A stretch of DNA of 64,000 bases from Thiotrichales bacterium (GTDB lineage Bacteria > Pseudomonadota > Gammaproteobacteria > Thiomicrospirales > Thiomicrospiraceae). This document shows, one piece after another, positions 52,999 through 62,690 of the stretch. The DNA is taken from positions 1 through 64,000 of the forward strand of contig JAFGUG010000011.1 of the NCBI GenBank assembly GCA_016938655.1. The letters run 5' to 3'. Positions within the stretch are counted from its first letter, which is position 1. The number at the start of each line of letters is the position of its first letter. The translations under genes and the position numbers were made by a program. The notes beneath the pieces were generated by a model, which made no database searches, was not told the origin of the DNA, and saw nothing but the letters and a program-made list of their open reading frames with translations.

Positions 52999-55782
52999 AT
53001 GTCCGTTATTCACCTCACCGCCAACAGCCGTTTAAGCCAAACCCTCAAACAGTCTTTGTTTGCCCAGCAAATGAATACCGTTGCCGAAACGCCACAGATT
53101 ATGACGCTGCAACAGTGGTGGCAACAGTGGGAGCAGGCCTGCTTACTTTGCGGTGAGTTTGATTTAAATGCGCAACCTAAAAAGGTGCTCTCTGCGTTTG
53201 AAGCACAGCTGATTTGGGAGACGATTTTAGAAGCCGAGAGTCAAAAACGACTCGATGAAAACGGTCAACCACTTGACCTATTGAATCTGTCGAGTACCGC
53301 CAAACAGCTCTATCAAGCGTGGACCTATTGGATGGGATGGTTAAACGACGAACAGCGTGCCGCGATGGCCGATCAGCACTTGGATGCCGAGGAAGTGGCA
53401 CTGTTTAAAATTGCTTTACAACGCTATCAAGCCGAACTGGATAAACACCATTGGCAAGATGCGGTTTTACACCAAGAGCAGAGTTTGCAATGGCTGGCAG
53501 AAGGCAAAGGTAGAAGCCGTTTACCAAGCCGTTTTGAACTGCACGGTTTTGATGAAATAACGCCTTTTATTAAACGTTGGCAGGCCTGTTTAGAATCGTT
53601 TGGGTGTGAGGTGGTTGAACATGAAACGGTTGCCCTTCAGCAACCTGAAACCTTAGCGGTTTATAAAGCACTCGACCAACAAGACGAAGTTCAGCAAGTG
53701 GCGTTGTGGGCCGTCAAACAGTGGTTAGAACGTCAACAAACGCAAGCGCCACACACCATTAAAATTGGGGTGATTGCCCCAAACTTAAGTGATTACAAAG
53801 CACCGTTAACCCGCGCCCTGAATGAGCAACTGGCCTTACTGCAACAGCAACACTTGCCGTTGCACAATAGCGCGACGGAATCTTTGTTTAACGTTTCGTT
53901 GGGGGTGTCTTTGACTGAAGTGCCTCTAGTGCAAAATGCACTGCTCACATTAAAACTATTTTGCCAGCCCAAGCGCAGTTGCAGTTACAACGATTGGAGC
54001 AATTGGCTGATTTCGCCTTACACGCAGGGCGATTGGGTAACACGCCAGAAAGCCGATTCGAAACTACGTGCCAAACAGTGGACAAACTTTAAATGGCCAA
54101 CGCTGTTGGCATCGGATATATCGGATTCGTTGCCAGATAAACTCAAAAAAATCTTAATGGACTGGCAACCGATTATCGAAACCAGATCCGCTAATAAACT
54201 CAGTGTTTCGGCGTTTGTAGGATTGGTTGCCGATTGCTTGAAAACGCTGGGTTGGTGTTCGAGCCGAACGCTCAGTAGCGATGAGCACCAGCAGCAACAG
54301 GCCTGGTTTAAAACCTTAGAGCAGTTTGCCGGTTTAACCGAAACCCAGGGCAAGCAAACGTTTGCGCACTGGTTAACGGTGTTGCAACGTTTTGTTTCTG
54401 AGGCCGTGCACCAGTCGCAAAGTAAAGGTCTGCAACCGATTCAGGTCATGGGGATGCTCGAGGCCGGCGGTCAGCAGTTTGATGCTTTGTGGGTCATGGG
54501 CTTGAGCGATGAAGCGTGGCCACGTGTGCCCAACCCCAATCCATTTTTGCCGATGTTATTGCAACGCACTCATAAAATGCCGCGCTGTGATGCGCAAAAA
54601 GAACTGCTGTACGCGCAACAGGTGACCGAACGTTTGTCTGCCTCGGCCGCGCAACAAGTTTGGAGTTACGCCTCTCAACAAGGGGAAGCCGAGATGCTGA
54701 TTAGCCCGTTGCTCGAAACCGAACGCTTCAAAAATGCCTTGATCTATCAGCGTCAACCCTATCAAACGCTTGCGCAGGCCAGTTTTCAAAAACGCCGAGA
54801 ACTGGAGTGGGTATTAGATAATCGGGGTCCCGAGATTCCGATTGATAACCAAAACCCCGTTAAAGCCCCTGGTGGAACCGGTATTTTACAAGCACAGAGT
54901 CAATGTCCATTAATGGCGTTTATTGACTACCGCTTAGGCGCAAGAAACAACCTTAAAACCGTGGAAGACGGTTTGCAACAGACCAATCAAGGGACGTTAA
55001 TTCATAAGGTTTTAGAGCACTTTTGGTTGGAGTTTAAAACCCAGTCCAAACTGTTTACCCTAAGTGATGACGAACTGCACGAAGCCTTAAAAAAACACAT
55101 TTCAGAACAGTTTGCCGGCTTGGAGAGTGCGTTTGAAGCGCACTATTTAAGCTTGGAGCAAGCGCGTATTTTTGAGTTGTTGTGTCAGTGGATGGAGCTC
55201 GAAAAAAAGCGTCCGGCTTTTAGTGTGAGCGGCACTGAACAAGAACAGATGATTGTGTTGGCAGGCATTGAATTTAAAGTGGTGGTCGATCGGATTGATT
55301 TGGTTGAAGGTAAGAAGGTGATTTTGGACTATAAAACCGGTAAAGCGAGTGTCAATAATCTTCTGAAAACACCGATTAAAGCACCCCAATTAGCGGTGTA
55401 TCTGTTTACCAGTGAAGATGAAGTGGGCGGTTTAGGCTATGGCCTGTTGCACTCGGATGACGGGGTTAAAATCAGCGCGATTGCTGAAGATGAAAGTGTG
55501 TTTGATGCCAAGTACGGAGACAAACTGTTCAGTATTTCTGCGTTTTCAAAACTCTCTGAAAAAGAGGGCGGCGATTTTTATGAGGTGGAATGGCGCGACT
55601 TTTTAGGCAGTTTATGCCAAGAAGTACTCGATTTGGCCGCCTCGATTCAGCAAGGGGTGGCCGATATGACGTTTGATAAACCGATCGATATTGCCTACGC
55701 CGCAGGGCATTTAGCGTTGCGTCTGCCCGAGGTCAACCGTCAGCTCGCCGAAGCCGGCTTAGTGCAGGAGGAAGAGGCATGA
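52999..55782 (+). CDS. AddB-like PD-(D/E)XK nuclease, probable DNA repair protein
   Basis: A 927-residue protein of the AddB/RecB-nuclease type. The N-terminal region is an inactive helicase-like fold without Walker A. QFDALWVMGLSDEAWPR is the helicase motif V/VI-like segment, and the C-terminal nuclease has GTLIHKVLEHFW, VVVDRIDL and LDYKTGKAS (about 675-785). It overlaps the AddA-like gene by 4 bp. No clear iron-sulfur Cys cluster is seen. Several iterated-palindrome copies are in the gene (53132-53143 perfect). Confidence 0.88.
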   Translation: MSVIHLTANSRLSQTLKQSLFAQQMNTVAETPQIMTLQQWWQQWEQACLLCGEFDLNAQPKKVLSAFEAQLIWETILEAESQKRLDENGQPLDLLNLSSTAKQLYQAWTYWMGWLNDEQRAAMADQHLDAEEVALFKIALQRYQAELDKHHWQDAVLHQEQSLQWLAEGKGRSRLPSRFELHGFDEITPFIKRWQACLESFGCEVVEHETVALQQPETLAVYKALDQQDEVQQVALWAVKQWLERQQTQAPHTIKIGVIAPNLSDYKAPLTRALNEQLALLQQQHLPLHNSATESLFNVSLGVSLTEVPLVQNALLTLKLFCQPKRSCSYNDWSNWLISPYTQGDWVTRQKADSKLRAKQWTNFKWPTLLASDISDSLPDKLKKILMDWQPIIETRSANKLSVSAFVGLVADCLKTLGWCSSRTLSSDEHQQQQAWFKTLEQFAGLTETQGKQTFAHWLTVLQRFVSEAVHQSQSKGLQPIQVMGMLEAGGQQFDALWVMGLSDEAWPRVPNPNPFLPMLLQRTHKMPRCDAQKELLYAQQVTERLSASAAQQVWSYASQQGEAEMLISPLLETERFKNALIYQRQPYQTLAQASFQKRRELEWVLDNRGPEIPIDNQNPVKAPGGTGILQAQSQCPLMAFIDYRLGARNNLKTVEDGLQQTNQGTLIHKVLEHFWLEFKTQSKLFTLSDDELHEALKKHISEQFAGLESAFEAHYLSLEQARIFELLCQWMELEKKRPAFSVSGTEQEQMIVLAGIEFKVVVDRIDLVEGKKVILDYKTGKASVNNLLKTPIKAPQLAVYLFTSEDEVGGLGYGLLHSDDGVKISAIAEDESVFDAKYGDKLFSISAFSKLSEKEGGDFYEVEWRDFLGSLCQEVLDLAASIQQGVADMTFDKPIDIAYAAGHLALRLPEVNRQLAEAGLVQEEEA
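53132..53143. repeat. Iterated palindrome, perfect core (in addB-like gene)
   Basis: AGCAGGCCTGCT read as QACLL. Variants follow at 53580-53590 and about 54299-54306 in the same gene. Confidence 0.85.
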
Positions 55783-58700
55783 GCAAGTCGATGAATGATG
55801 CGATGAATGACGCAATGAATGAAACAATGCACGAAGCGTTGAACGACGCAATCGCTGAACAAATGCAATCTGAAATAGGGGATTATCAAACTGATATGTT
55901 TGCCGATTCCATTACCGAGCCGTTTATTGAAGAAGCTGAAGACCTCTCTCAATCCAATCCATTTCAAGTTGATTTTGGAGAAGCGGTCGCTTTGCAAGTC
56001 GATAAAACCTTGGTGGACGGGCAAGCGCGTTTTGACGCGATTAATCCGTTTGCCTCGTACATAGTTCAAGCACCAGCGGGTTCGGGTAAAACGGCACTGT
56101 TAATGCAACGTTTTTTGGCGCTGTTGTCGCGCGTGGATCAACCCGAAAAAATCATCGCCATGACCTTCACCAAAAAGGCCGCCGCCGAGATGCGTGAACG
56201 GATTATGAGTGCCTTAAAGCTCGGGTTAAACGACACCGCACCCAGTGAAAGTGTGTTTGATGTTAATACTTGGCAGCTGGCGCGCAAAGTGTTGCAACGC
56301 GATTCTGAGCAGGCCTGGTCACTTTTGCAAAATCCCAATCGGTTAAGAGTCAAAACCATCGATGGGATTAACGGTTTTTTAGTCGGTCAAATGCCGTTGT
56401 TATCCAGAATGGGCGCACAACCGAAGATGACCGATAACGCTTCGGCTTTGTATTTAGAGGCGGCACGTTTAGCCTTGAAAGATGCGAATAGCAATGATGC
56501 CGTGGGCAGTTTGTTGCGTTTGGTAAACGGTCGCTATAACCGTGCTGAAGCGTTACTGGTGAGTATGTTGCAAAAACGCGATCAGTGGATGGGCAATCTA
56601 TTGCAGATGCGCGACGAACAAGCTCGTGAACATCTGGAATTTGCCTTGCAGTTATTGGTTGAGCAAGAGCTAAAGACGGCGACCGCGCATTTGCAAGCTT
56701 CACGAGATGCCTTGCAAGAGATTGTGCAGTTAGCCGATTATGCGGTGGCGAATGGTCAAGCTGATTTACAACCGTTAATTGGGTGTTGGCCACTGCAAGC
56801 CAAAACCGAACTCCTACCTGCTTGGCGTGCCTTATCGGGTTGGCTATTAACGGGCAAAGACGAACTACGCAGAACCGTGACGGTACGCGACGGTTTTCCG
56901 GCTGGAAAAGGCGAAGCCAAAGCCAATAAAGAGCAGTTTTTAAATGCGTTAGCTGAACTGCGTGACGGCCTGCACGCTCAAACGGTTTTGGAAAGCTTAC
57001 AAGTGCTTAAAGCCTTGCCCGACCCTGAATACACGCAAACCCAATGGGAAAATTTACAGTGGTTAATTCACCTACTGACCCTCAGTGCCGCTTATCTTAA
57101 GGTGGTGTTTCGCAGTGCGGGGCAAGCCGATTTTATTGAAGTCGCACAAGCCGCCAGTCAAGCATTGGGCAGCGACCTTGAACCGACCGAACTGGCGCAA
57201 CAGTTGGACTACCAAATTGAACATCTGTTGGTGGATGAGTTTCAAGACACCAGTAGCGAACAGTCTAAACTGATAGAGAAATTGGTGGCCGGTTGGCAAG
57301 CGGGCGACGGTAAAACGCTGTTTATTGTCGGTGACCCCATGCAGTCGATTTACCGTTTCCGTGAAGCCGAAGTGGGGAACTTTTTGAAGGCGTGGGAGGG
57401 CAAAGTGGCCGATGTTTCTTTAACGCCATTGAACCTAGAGGTCAACTTCCGTTCCAGTCAGGCGGTGGTCGACTGGGTTAATCAAAGCTTTAAAGCCGTG
57501 TTTCCGAAGCAGAATAACATTCAAACCGGCGCGGTGGCTTTTAGCAAAGCCACCGCGTTTTCAAGTGATGACCAACAAGCGATTTTTCCGCATTGGCAAG
57601 TCAATCAAAGTGCCGAACAAGAAGCACAGCAAATACTCGAACTCATTCAATCGCGTCTGCCCGAAATTGCCGATGTGCCGGGTGCGAAACCGAAAAGCAT
57701 TGCGTTGTTAGGGCGTACTCGTTCCAGCTTAATGGGCATTGCGTTGCTCCTAAAAAAACAGGGCATTCCGTTTCGAGCGGTCGAGTTGGAGGGGTTAAAA
57801 GACCGTCAAGAGATTCAAGACTGTTTGGCCTTAAGCCGAGCCCTATTGCACCTTGCGGACAGGCCTGCTTGGATTGCGTTATTGCGTTCACCGTTAGTGG
57901 GGTTGTCGTTAAATGATTTACATGCGCTGATGGGGCACGATTTGTATCAACCCGTTTGGGCACTGATGAACGCCAAACCGCTGGAAGCGTTGGGCTTGAG
58001 TGAAACGGGATTACAGCAGTGCGCGGTGGCCATGCCGATTTTAAAAACCGCCTTGCAACGTTTGCACAGTGTGCCGTTCTCTTGGTTAGTCAAAGAGGTG
58101 TGGTTGCAACTGGACGGTGCGCAAACCGTTGAGAATGCCACGGCTCTGGAAAACGTTGAGGTGTTTATTCAAACCTTAACCCAGTTTGATGGCGAAACTT
58201 TAGCCGGTGACCGCTTAGATGAGTTGATTGAGCGGCTGTATGCCAGCCCAGATGCGTCCGAAGGCAGTCATAAGATTGAGTTGATGACCATGCACAAGTC
58301 TAAAGGGTTAGAGTTTGATACGGTGATTCTGCCCGGATTAGGGCGCAAGCCGCGTGGCGATGATAAACAGCTGGTGTCGTGGATGCAGTTTTTAGGGCCG
58401 CAAATTCACGCGCAAGCCGATGAAATGCACGAATGGTTGGTGATTGCACCGATTGATCAAAAAGGCCAAGCGAGCTCATTGTTAGCAGGCCTGCTAAAAC
58501 GTTTTGAGCAGATTAAATCGAGTAACGAATTAGCGCGTTTATTGTATGTGGCGGCAACACGTGCCAAAACGCAATTGCATCTGTTTGGCTCGATTACTTA
58601 TAAAGAGTCTGAAAAAGAGGCACGCATTGCACCGACCAAAGCCAGTTTGTTGGAAGCGTTGTGGCCATGTGTAAAATCGGAGTTTGAAACCTTGTGTTAC

Positions 58701-59471
58701 GCTTATGAAGCGAGTGATGCAGATTCCGAACAGAGCCCAATTTTACCCAAAGTCAGTCGATTGCCTTTACAGCGAACAAAGTTTGAATCGTTAATGAATT
58801 TTGAGGCTTACAAAGCACCGGTTGCTGTTGAAAAACTGCAAATCGATTCTGGCAGGGTGTTCACTGAACATGCACAGCCTGAAACGTTTATGGCCGATAT
58901 GGCCGAAGCCACGCCAGAACAGGCTCTGTTGAATACCACGGTGGGCAACTTGGTGCATATGGCCTTAGAGCTGGCGGTACACGAAGGGGTTGAGCTTTGG
59001 AATACTCAATTAATCGCCAGTCGTGCGAATGCCTATAAACAGTGGTTACAGCAACAAGGTTTAAATGGCGAATTACTCGATGAAGGGTTGCGTCGAGTTT
59101 TACAGTCGTTGAATAATGCCGTGCAAAACCCACGGGTCTGTTGGGCGTTAGATGGCAGCCATCAAGACTCAGAAACCGAGTATCCGTTAACCTCGTTAGA
59201 AGCCGAATCGCAAACGGTGGTGAATCATATTGTGGATAGAACCTACATTGATGAACACGGGATTCGTTGGATTGTGGATTATAAAACCAGCGTGTTTGAC
59301 GGTACCCGTCAACAGGCCTCTGAGTTTATTGCCAAAAAGGTTGAAATGTATCGACCGCAATTAGCCCGCTACGGTGCCTTGTTTGATGTGTTGGATGGCG
59401 GTGCACGCGCTCAAAAATGGGTGCTGTATTTTAGTTATTTAGACCGTTGGGTTGAGGTGTCTGAAGCGTAG
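55779..59471 (+). CDS. AddA/UvrD-like helicase-nuclease
   Basis: A 1230-residue SF1A helicase of the AddA/RecB type that, with the AddB-like partner, would process double-strand breaks. Walker A APAGSGKTALL starts at residue 98; MTFTKKAAAEMRERI is motif Ia; VDEFQDTS is Walker B; VGDPMQSIYRFREAE is motif III; TMHKSKGLEFDTVILPG lies near 836. The C-terminal nuclease has NLVHMALE and IRWIVDYKTSV near 1165. The first 90 residues are an unusual acidic extension beginning with repeated MNDAMNDAMNETM. A strong GGAGGAAGAGG ribosome-binding site precedes the ATG. Confidence 0.92.
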   Translation: MSKSMNDAMNDAMNETMHEALNDAIAEQMQSEIGDYQTDMFADSITEPFIEEAEDLSQSNPFQVDFGEAVALQVDKTLVDGQARFDAINPFASYIVQAPAGSGKTALLMQRFLALLSRVDQPEKIIAMTFTKKAAAEMRERIMSALKLGLNDTAPSESVFDVNTWQLARKVLQRDSEQAWSLLQNPNRLRVKTIDGINGFLVGQMPLLSRMGAQPKMTDNASALYLEAARLALKDANSNDAVGSLLRLVNGRYNRAEALLVSMLQKRDQWMGNLLQMRDEQAREHLEFALQLLVEQELKTATAHLQASRDALQEIVQLADYAVANGQADLQPLIGCWPLQAKTELLPAWRALSGWLLTGKDELRRTVTVRDGFPAGKGEAKANKEQFLNALAELRDGLHAQTVLESLQVLKALPDPEYTQTQWENLQWLIHLLTLSAAYLKVVFRSAGQADFIEVAQAASQALGSDLEPTELAQQLDYQIEHLLVDEFQDTSSEQSKLIEKLVAGWQAGDGKTLFIVGDPMQSIYRFREAEVGNFLKAWEGKVADVSLTPLNLEVNFRSSQAVVDWVNQSFKAVFPKQNNIQTGAVAFSKATAFSSDDQQAIFPHWQVNQSAEQEAQQILELIQSRLPEIADVPGAKPKSIALLGRTRSSLMGIALLLKKQGIPFRAVELEGLKDRQEIQDCLALSRALLHLADRPAWIALLRSPLVGLSLNDLHALMGHDLYQPVWALMNAKPLEALGLSETGLQQCAVAMPILKTALQRLHSVPFSWLVKEVWLQLDGAQTVENATALENVEVFIQTLTQFDGETLAGDRLDELIERLYASPDASEGSHKIELMTMHKSKGLEFDTVILPGLGRKPRGDDKQLVSWMQFLGPQIHAQADEMHEWLVIAPIDQKGQASSLLAGLLKRFEQIKSSNELARLLYVAATRAKTQLHLFGSITYKESEKEARIAPTKASLLEALWPCVKSEFETLCYAYEASDADSEQSPILPKVSRLPLQRTKFESLMNFEAYKAPVAVEKLQIDSGRVFTEHAQPETFMADMAEATPEQALLNTTVGNLVHMALELAVHEGVELWNTQLIASRANAYKQWLQQQGLNGELLDEGLRRVLQSLNNAVQNPRVCWALDGSHQDSETEYPLTSLEAESQTVVNHIVDRTYIDEHGIRWIVDYKTSVFDGTRQQASEFIAKKVEMYRPQLARYGALFDVLDGGARAQKWVLYFSYLDRWVEVSEA
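58482..58497. repeat. Iterated palindrome, perfect 16-bp copy (in addA-like gene)
   Basis: TTAGCAGGCCTGCTAA in coding sequence, read as LLAGLLK; identical over 16 bp to the intergenic copy at 40498-40513. Variants at 56308-56319 and 57859-57870 are in the same gene. Confidence 0.85.
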
Positions 59472-59534
59472 CGTTGGACTGCTGGACAAGGGGGAGTAAC
59501 TTGAAAAGCCGAAGTTTATCGAGGTTCCCCATTT

Positions 59535-62500
59535 TTAAGTATCCAGCTCAAAGTCAAAATCATTAATTTCATGCGTGGTATTGAGTAGGTTTTCAAACTC
59601 TTTTAGTGGGATAGGACGGCTAAACAGATACCCTTGGTAGATGTAACATTCGTTGTTTTTTAAGAACTCTTTTTGTTCGACGGTTTCAACACCTTCGGCC
59701 ACGACCTCTAAGTTGAGGGTGTTGGACATGGCGATAATAGTTTTAACAATGGCGGCATCGTCAGAGTCTGTGTGGAGGTCTCGCACAAAGGACTGGTCAA
59801 TTTTTAATTGCGATAACGGCAAGCGTTTGATGTAAGACAGGGAAGAGTGCCCAGTACCAAAGTCGTCCATAGAGAATCGAATACCAATGTCTCGCAGTTC
59901 GTTCATGGTTTTGATGGTATTTTCAACATCGGCCACCACCAGTGATTCGGTTAGTTCGAGTTTGAGGTGATTTGGATTTACGCCAGTAACCGTTATCACG
60001 TTTTTCACTTTCTGTGCGAAGTGTGGCTCAGCAAACTGTTTGGCACTGACATTCACCGATAGTTTTATCTCTTGCAGTGCGGGCTGGGTTGACCAGCTCA
60101 CTAGCGTTTGGCAAGCGGTTAATAGGACAAAATCGCCCAGTGGAATAATCAACCCAGAGCGTTCGGCCAACGGAATAAATTCGGCCGGTGAGATAAAGCC
60201 TTTCTCTTTATGTTGCCAACGAATTAGGGCTTCGGCGCCAATAATGTGGGTGTATTGATTCACTTGCGGTTGGTAGTAAAGTTCAAGGGCATTATTGGCG
60301 ATTGCTTGGCGAAGTTCAGTTTGCAATTCGGCCATCTTTTCGATGTCTACTTGCATGCTCGGATTAAAGAAGCGAACGGTGTTTCGTCCCTGCTTTTTAG
60401 CTTGGTACATCGCTAAGTCGGCATGCGAAAGAATTGTGTCCGAGCCTTCATTATTAGGGTGGACTATTTCCACCCCAATGCTTGGGCTAGAGTGATGGAT
60501 GTAATCTTCGAGCATAAAGGGGGCATCAAAGGCTTCTAAAATCGTCAGCGCCATCTTCTCAGATTGGTGCACGGCATCAACCTTACACTCGCCTAAATTC
60601 TCTAACAAAATCACAAACTCATCACCGCCTAAACGGGCAATCGTGTCCACTTCTCGGATGGTTTGTCTTAAACGTTCAGCCACTTGTTGTAACAAAATGT
60701 CGCCAATCATGTGGCCTTTGGAATCGTTTAAGGTTTTAAAATTATCCAGGTCAAGAAAGAATAGCGCGCCGCATTGACGTGTTCGTTTGGTGTAGCGAAC
60801 CGCCTGATCTAATCGGTCTTTTAAAAGGCGTCGGTTAGGTAAGTTGGTTAAGGAATCATAAAACGCCAGTTTTTCTATTTTTTCTTGGTTAAGCTGGCGC
60901 TCAGTAATGTCTGAAAAGTTGGCAACAAAATGCGTGATTTGTTGGTTTGAATCTAATACAGCGGTGATGGTTAACCACTCTAAAAACACAGCACCGTTTT
61001 TATGTTTATTCCAAATTTCACCTTGCCAAAAGTGTTTCTCTTTTAAATGGTTCCAAAGATCTTTGTAAAAACTGTCGGATTGGCGACCTGAATTCAGTAT
61101 TTTTGGGGTTTGACCAATCGCTTCTGCGGATGTATAGCCACTAATTCGAGAGAAGGACTTATTGACTTTAATGATCACACCATTGCAGTCGGTAATCATA
61201 ATGCCATTTTGAGTTTCAAAGGCAGTAGCGGCGATGCGTAAGTCGTTGTCTTTACGTTTTTGAACCGTAATGTCGCTAAATACAATAACGGCACCTTGCG
61301 TGACCTCTTCGATAATCAGCGCTTCGCTAGATACATCCACCCAGATGATTTGATCATCTGCCGTTTTAAAACGTAATTCCCCTTTAAAGTGCTGTTTATT
61401 TGCATAGATGTCCTCAAGCGGGCAAGGTTTGGTGGTTGACTCATCGTCTGGAAGGTGGAAAAGCAGATGTGCATTCTGATTGAGCACATCGCGCTCTTTG
61501 TAACCTAACATAGTTAAGGCTGCTGAGTTGATCATGGTGACCTTGCCGTGAACGTCGGTAACATAAACCCCTTCACTCATGGTGTTATGCACACTTTGTA
61601 AATATTGCGATTGAGATCGGTTGTTACGGTATGAGTTGAACATTCGGTAAATAATAAAACTCGCAAACAGCAATAAAAAAGACATGCCAAGAACGTCTGT
61701 CGGGTATTGGCTCATTAACAGAGCAACGGGATTAGAAGGGGTTGCAGAGATCAAATAAGCAAAATTTTGGTTTTCAATGTCAGGAATCGCTGATAAAGCG
61801 ACCATGTAATATTGATCGGCAATTTGGTAAACACTAGAAAATGAAAGGCCAGAAGCGAGTTGGTTTTGAAAGTCCGGATCATTTTTGGCCAAGTTGGCGA
61901 TTTGTTTAAAGGTACTCGAAGCCACTGGCGGCGAAGTATCTAATAAGCTGTCGGGATCTTCTTCTAACCAATCGTTTGAAAAAAGGCTCGTGGCATACAA
62001 TGAATCAAAGGTTTTAAGGCGAGTTTTTTCGACATGTTTTTTCTGGTAAATGATATTAAATTCGGCTGTTGGTGAAAATTCTTGCATGGCCTCTTCAATC
62101 GACGAAAAAGGTCGACCATACTCAACACTGCCCAAATATTGCCCCTGATAAACCACCGGCATAATGTGATGGTACGAGGCTAATATTCGACCAGTATCAA
62201 AACTGTGAATGGGCTCTTGAGTTTGTTGAGCGAGTTTAACAATGGGGCGTGTTTTAGAGAGGTCATCGCCAAAAACAGCGGGCTGAGAAAATCGTAAGAA
62301 AGCATGATTGTCCGCGGTATGTATCGACATATCAAAACGATTCTGAGTGTATTTTAAACGTTGTTGATAGTGGCCATATAGGGCTCGGTAAAGGTCAATA
62401 CGCGCTTGTTTTTGTTGCGCGGGGTCTTGCGCTTTTTGCAACAAACTGATGATTTCAGGCGTTTTAATAAAGGTATTAAAACAGAGCTCAACATTGCCTT

Positions 62501-62690
62501 TAAAAAGGGTTTGCACCGCTGTCCAGTTGGTTTCTTGTTTGTCTAAATTGGATTGCAAAATTTGAGTGAGGTTGCTCTCATGTTGATTTTTAATCCCGAA
62601 AAACAGAACAGCCCATATTAACAAGGTGAGCAAACTGATTAAAATGAATGCACTGTGCGATCTTGGTTTGGAGAAGGTCATTAGGTTCAT
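59535..62690 (-). CDS. dCache-PAS-PAS-GGDEF-EAL membrane c-di-GMP enzyme
   Basis: A 1051-residue membrane-bound sensor. Helix near 14-33, a periplasmic dCache-like domain (about 45-325, with FDMSIHTADNHAFLRFSQP), a second helix near 332-352, PAS domains (about 365-475 and 490-605), GGDEF with intact LGGDEFVILLENL near 686, and EAL with GAEALIRW near 820 plus DDFGTGHSSLSYIKRLP. Both catalytic sites look active, so it may make or break c-di-GMP according to its signal. Its ATG overlaps the stop of the PhnD-like gene, which may supply the ligand. Confidence 0.93.
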   Translation of the reverse strand: MNLMTFSKPRSHSAFILISLLTLLIWAVLFFGIKNQHESNLTQILQSNLDKQETNWTAVQTLFKGNVELCFNTFIKTPEIISLLQKAQDPAQQKQARIDLYRALYGHYQQRLKYTQNRFDMSIHTADNHAFLRFSQPAVFGDDLSKTRPIVKLAQQTQEPIHSFDTGRILASYHHIMPVVYQGQYLGSVEYGRPFSSIEEAMQEFSPTAEFNIIYQKKHVEKTRLKTFDSLYATSLFSNDWLEEDPDSLLDTSPPVASSTFKQIANLAKNDPDFQNQLASGLSFSSVYQIADQYYMVALSAIPDIENQNFAYLISATPSNPVALLMSQYPTDVLGMSFLLLFASFIIYRMFNSYRNNRSQSQYLQSVHNTMSEGVYVTDVHGKVTMINSAALTMLGYKERDVLNQNAHLLFHLPDDESTTKPCPLEDIYANKQHFKGELRFKTADDQIIWVDVSSEALIIEEVTQGAVIVFSDITVQKRKDNDLRIAATAFETQNGIMITDCNGVIIKVNKSFSRISGYTSAEAIGQTPKILNSGRQSDSFYKDLWNHLKEKHFWQGEIWNKHKNGAVFLEWLTITAVLDSNQQITHFVANFSDITERQLNQEKIEKLAFYDSLTNLPNRRLLKDRLDQAVRYTKRTRQCGALFFLDLDNFKTLNDSKGHMIGDILLQQVAERLRQTIREVDTIARLGGDEFVILLENLGECKVDAVHQSEKMALTILEAFDAPFMLEDYIHHSSPSIGVEIVHPNNEGSDTILSHADLAMYQAKKQGRNTVRFFNPSMQVDIEKMAELQTELRQAIANNALELYYQPQVNQYTHIIGAEALIRWQHKEKGFISPAEFIPLAERSGLIIPLGDFVLLTACQTLVSWSTQPALQEIKLSVNVSAKQFAEPHFAQKVKNVITVTGVNPNHLKLELTESLVVADVENTIKTMNELRDIGIRFSMDDFGTGHSSLSYIKRLPLSQLKIDQSFVRDLHTDSDDAAIVKTIIAMSNTLNLEVVAEGVETVEQKEFLKNNECYIYQGYLFSRPIPLKEFENLLNTTHEINDFDFELDT

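Noticed and set aside
56368..56793. 141-codon frame opposite the addA-like gene
   Set aside because: Antisense shadow inside a conserved helicase domain.
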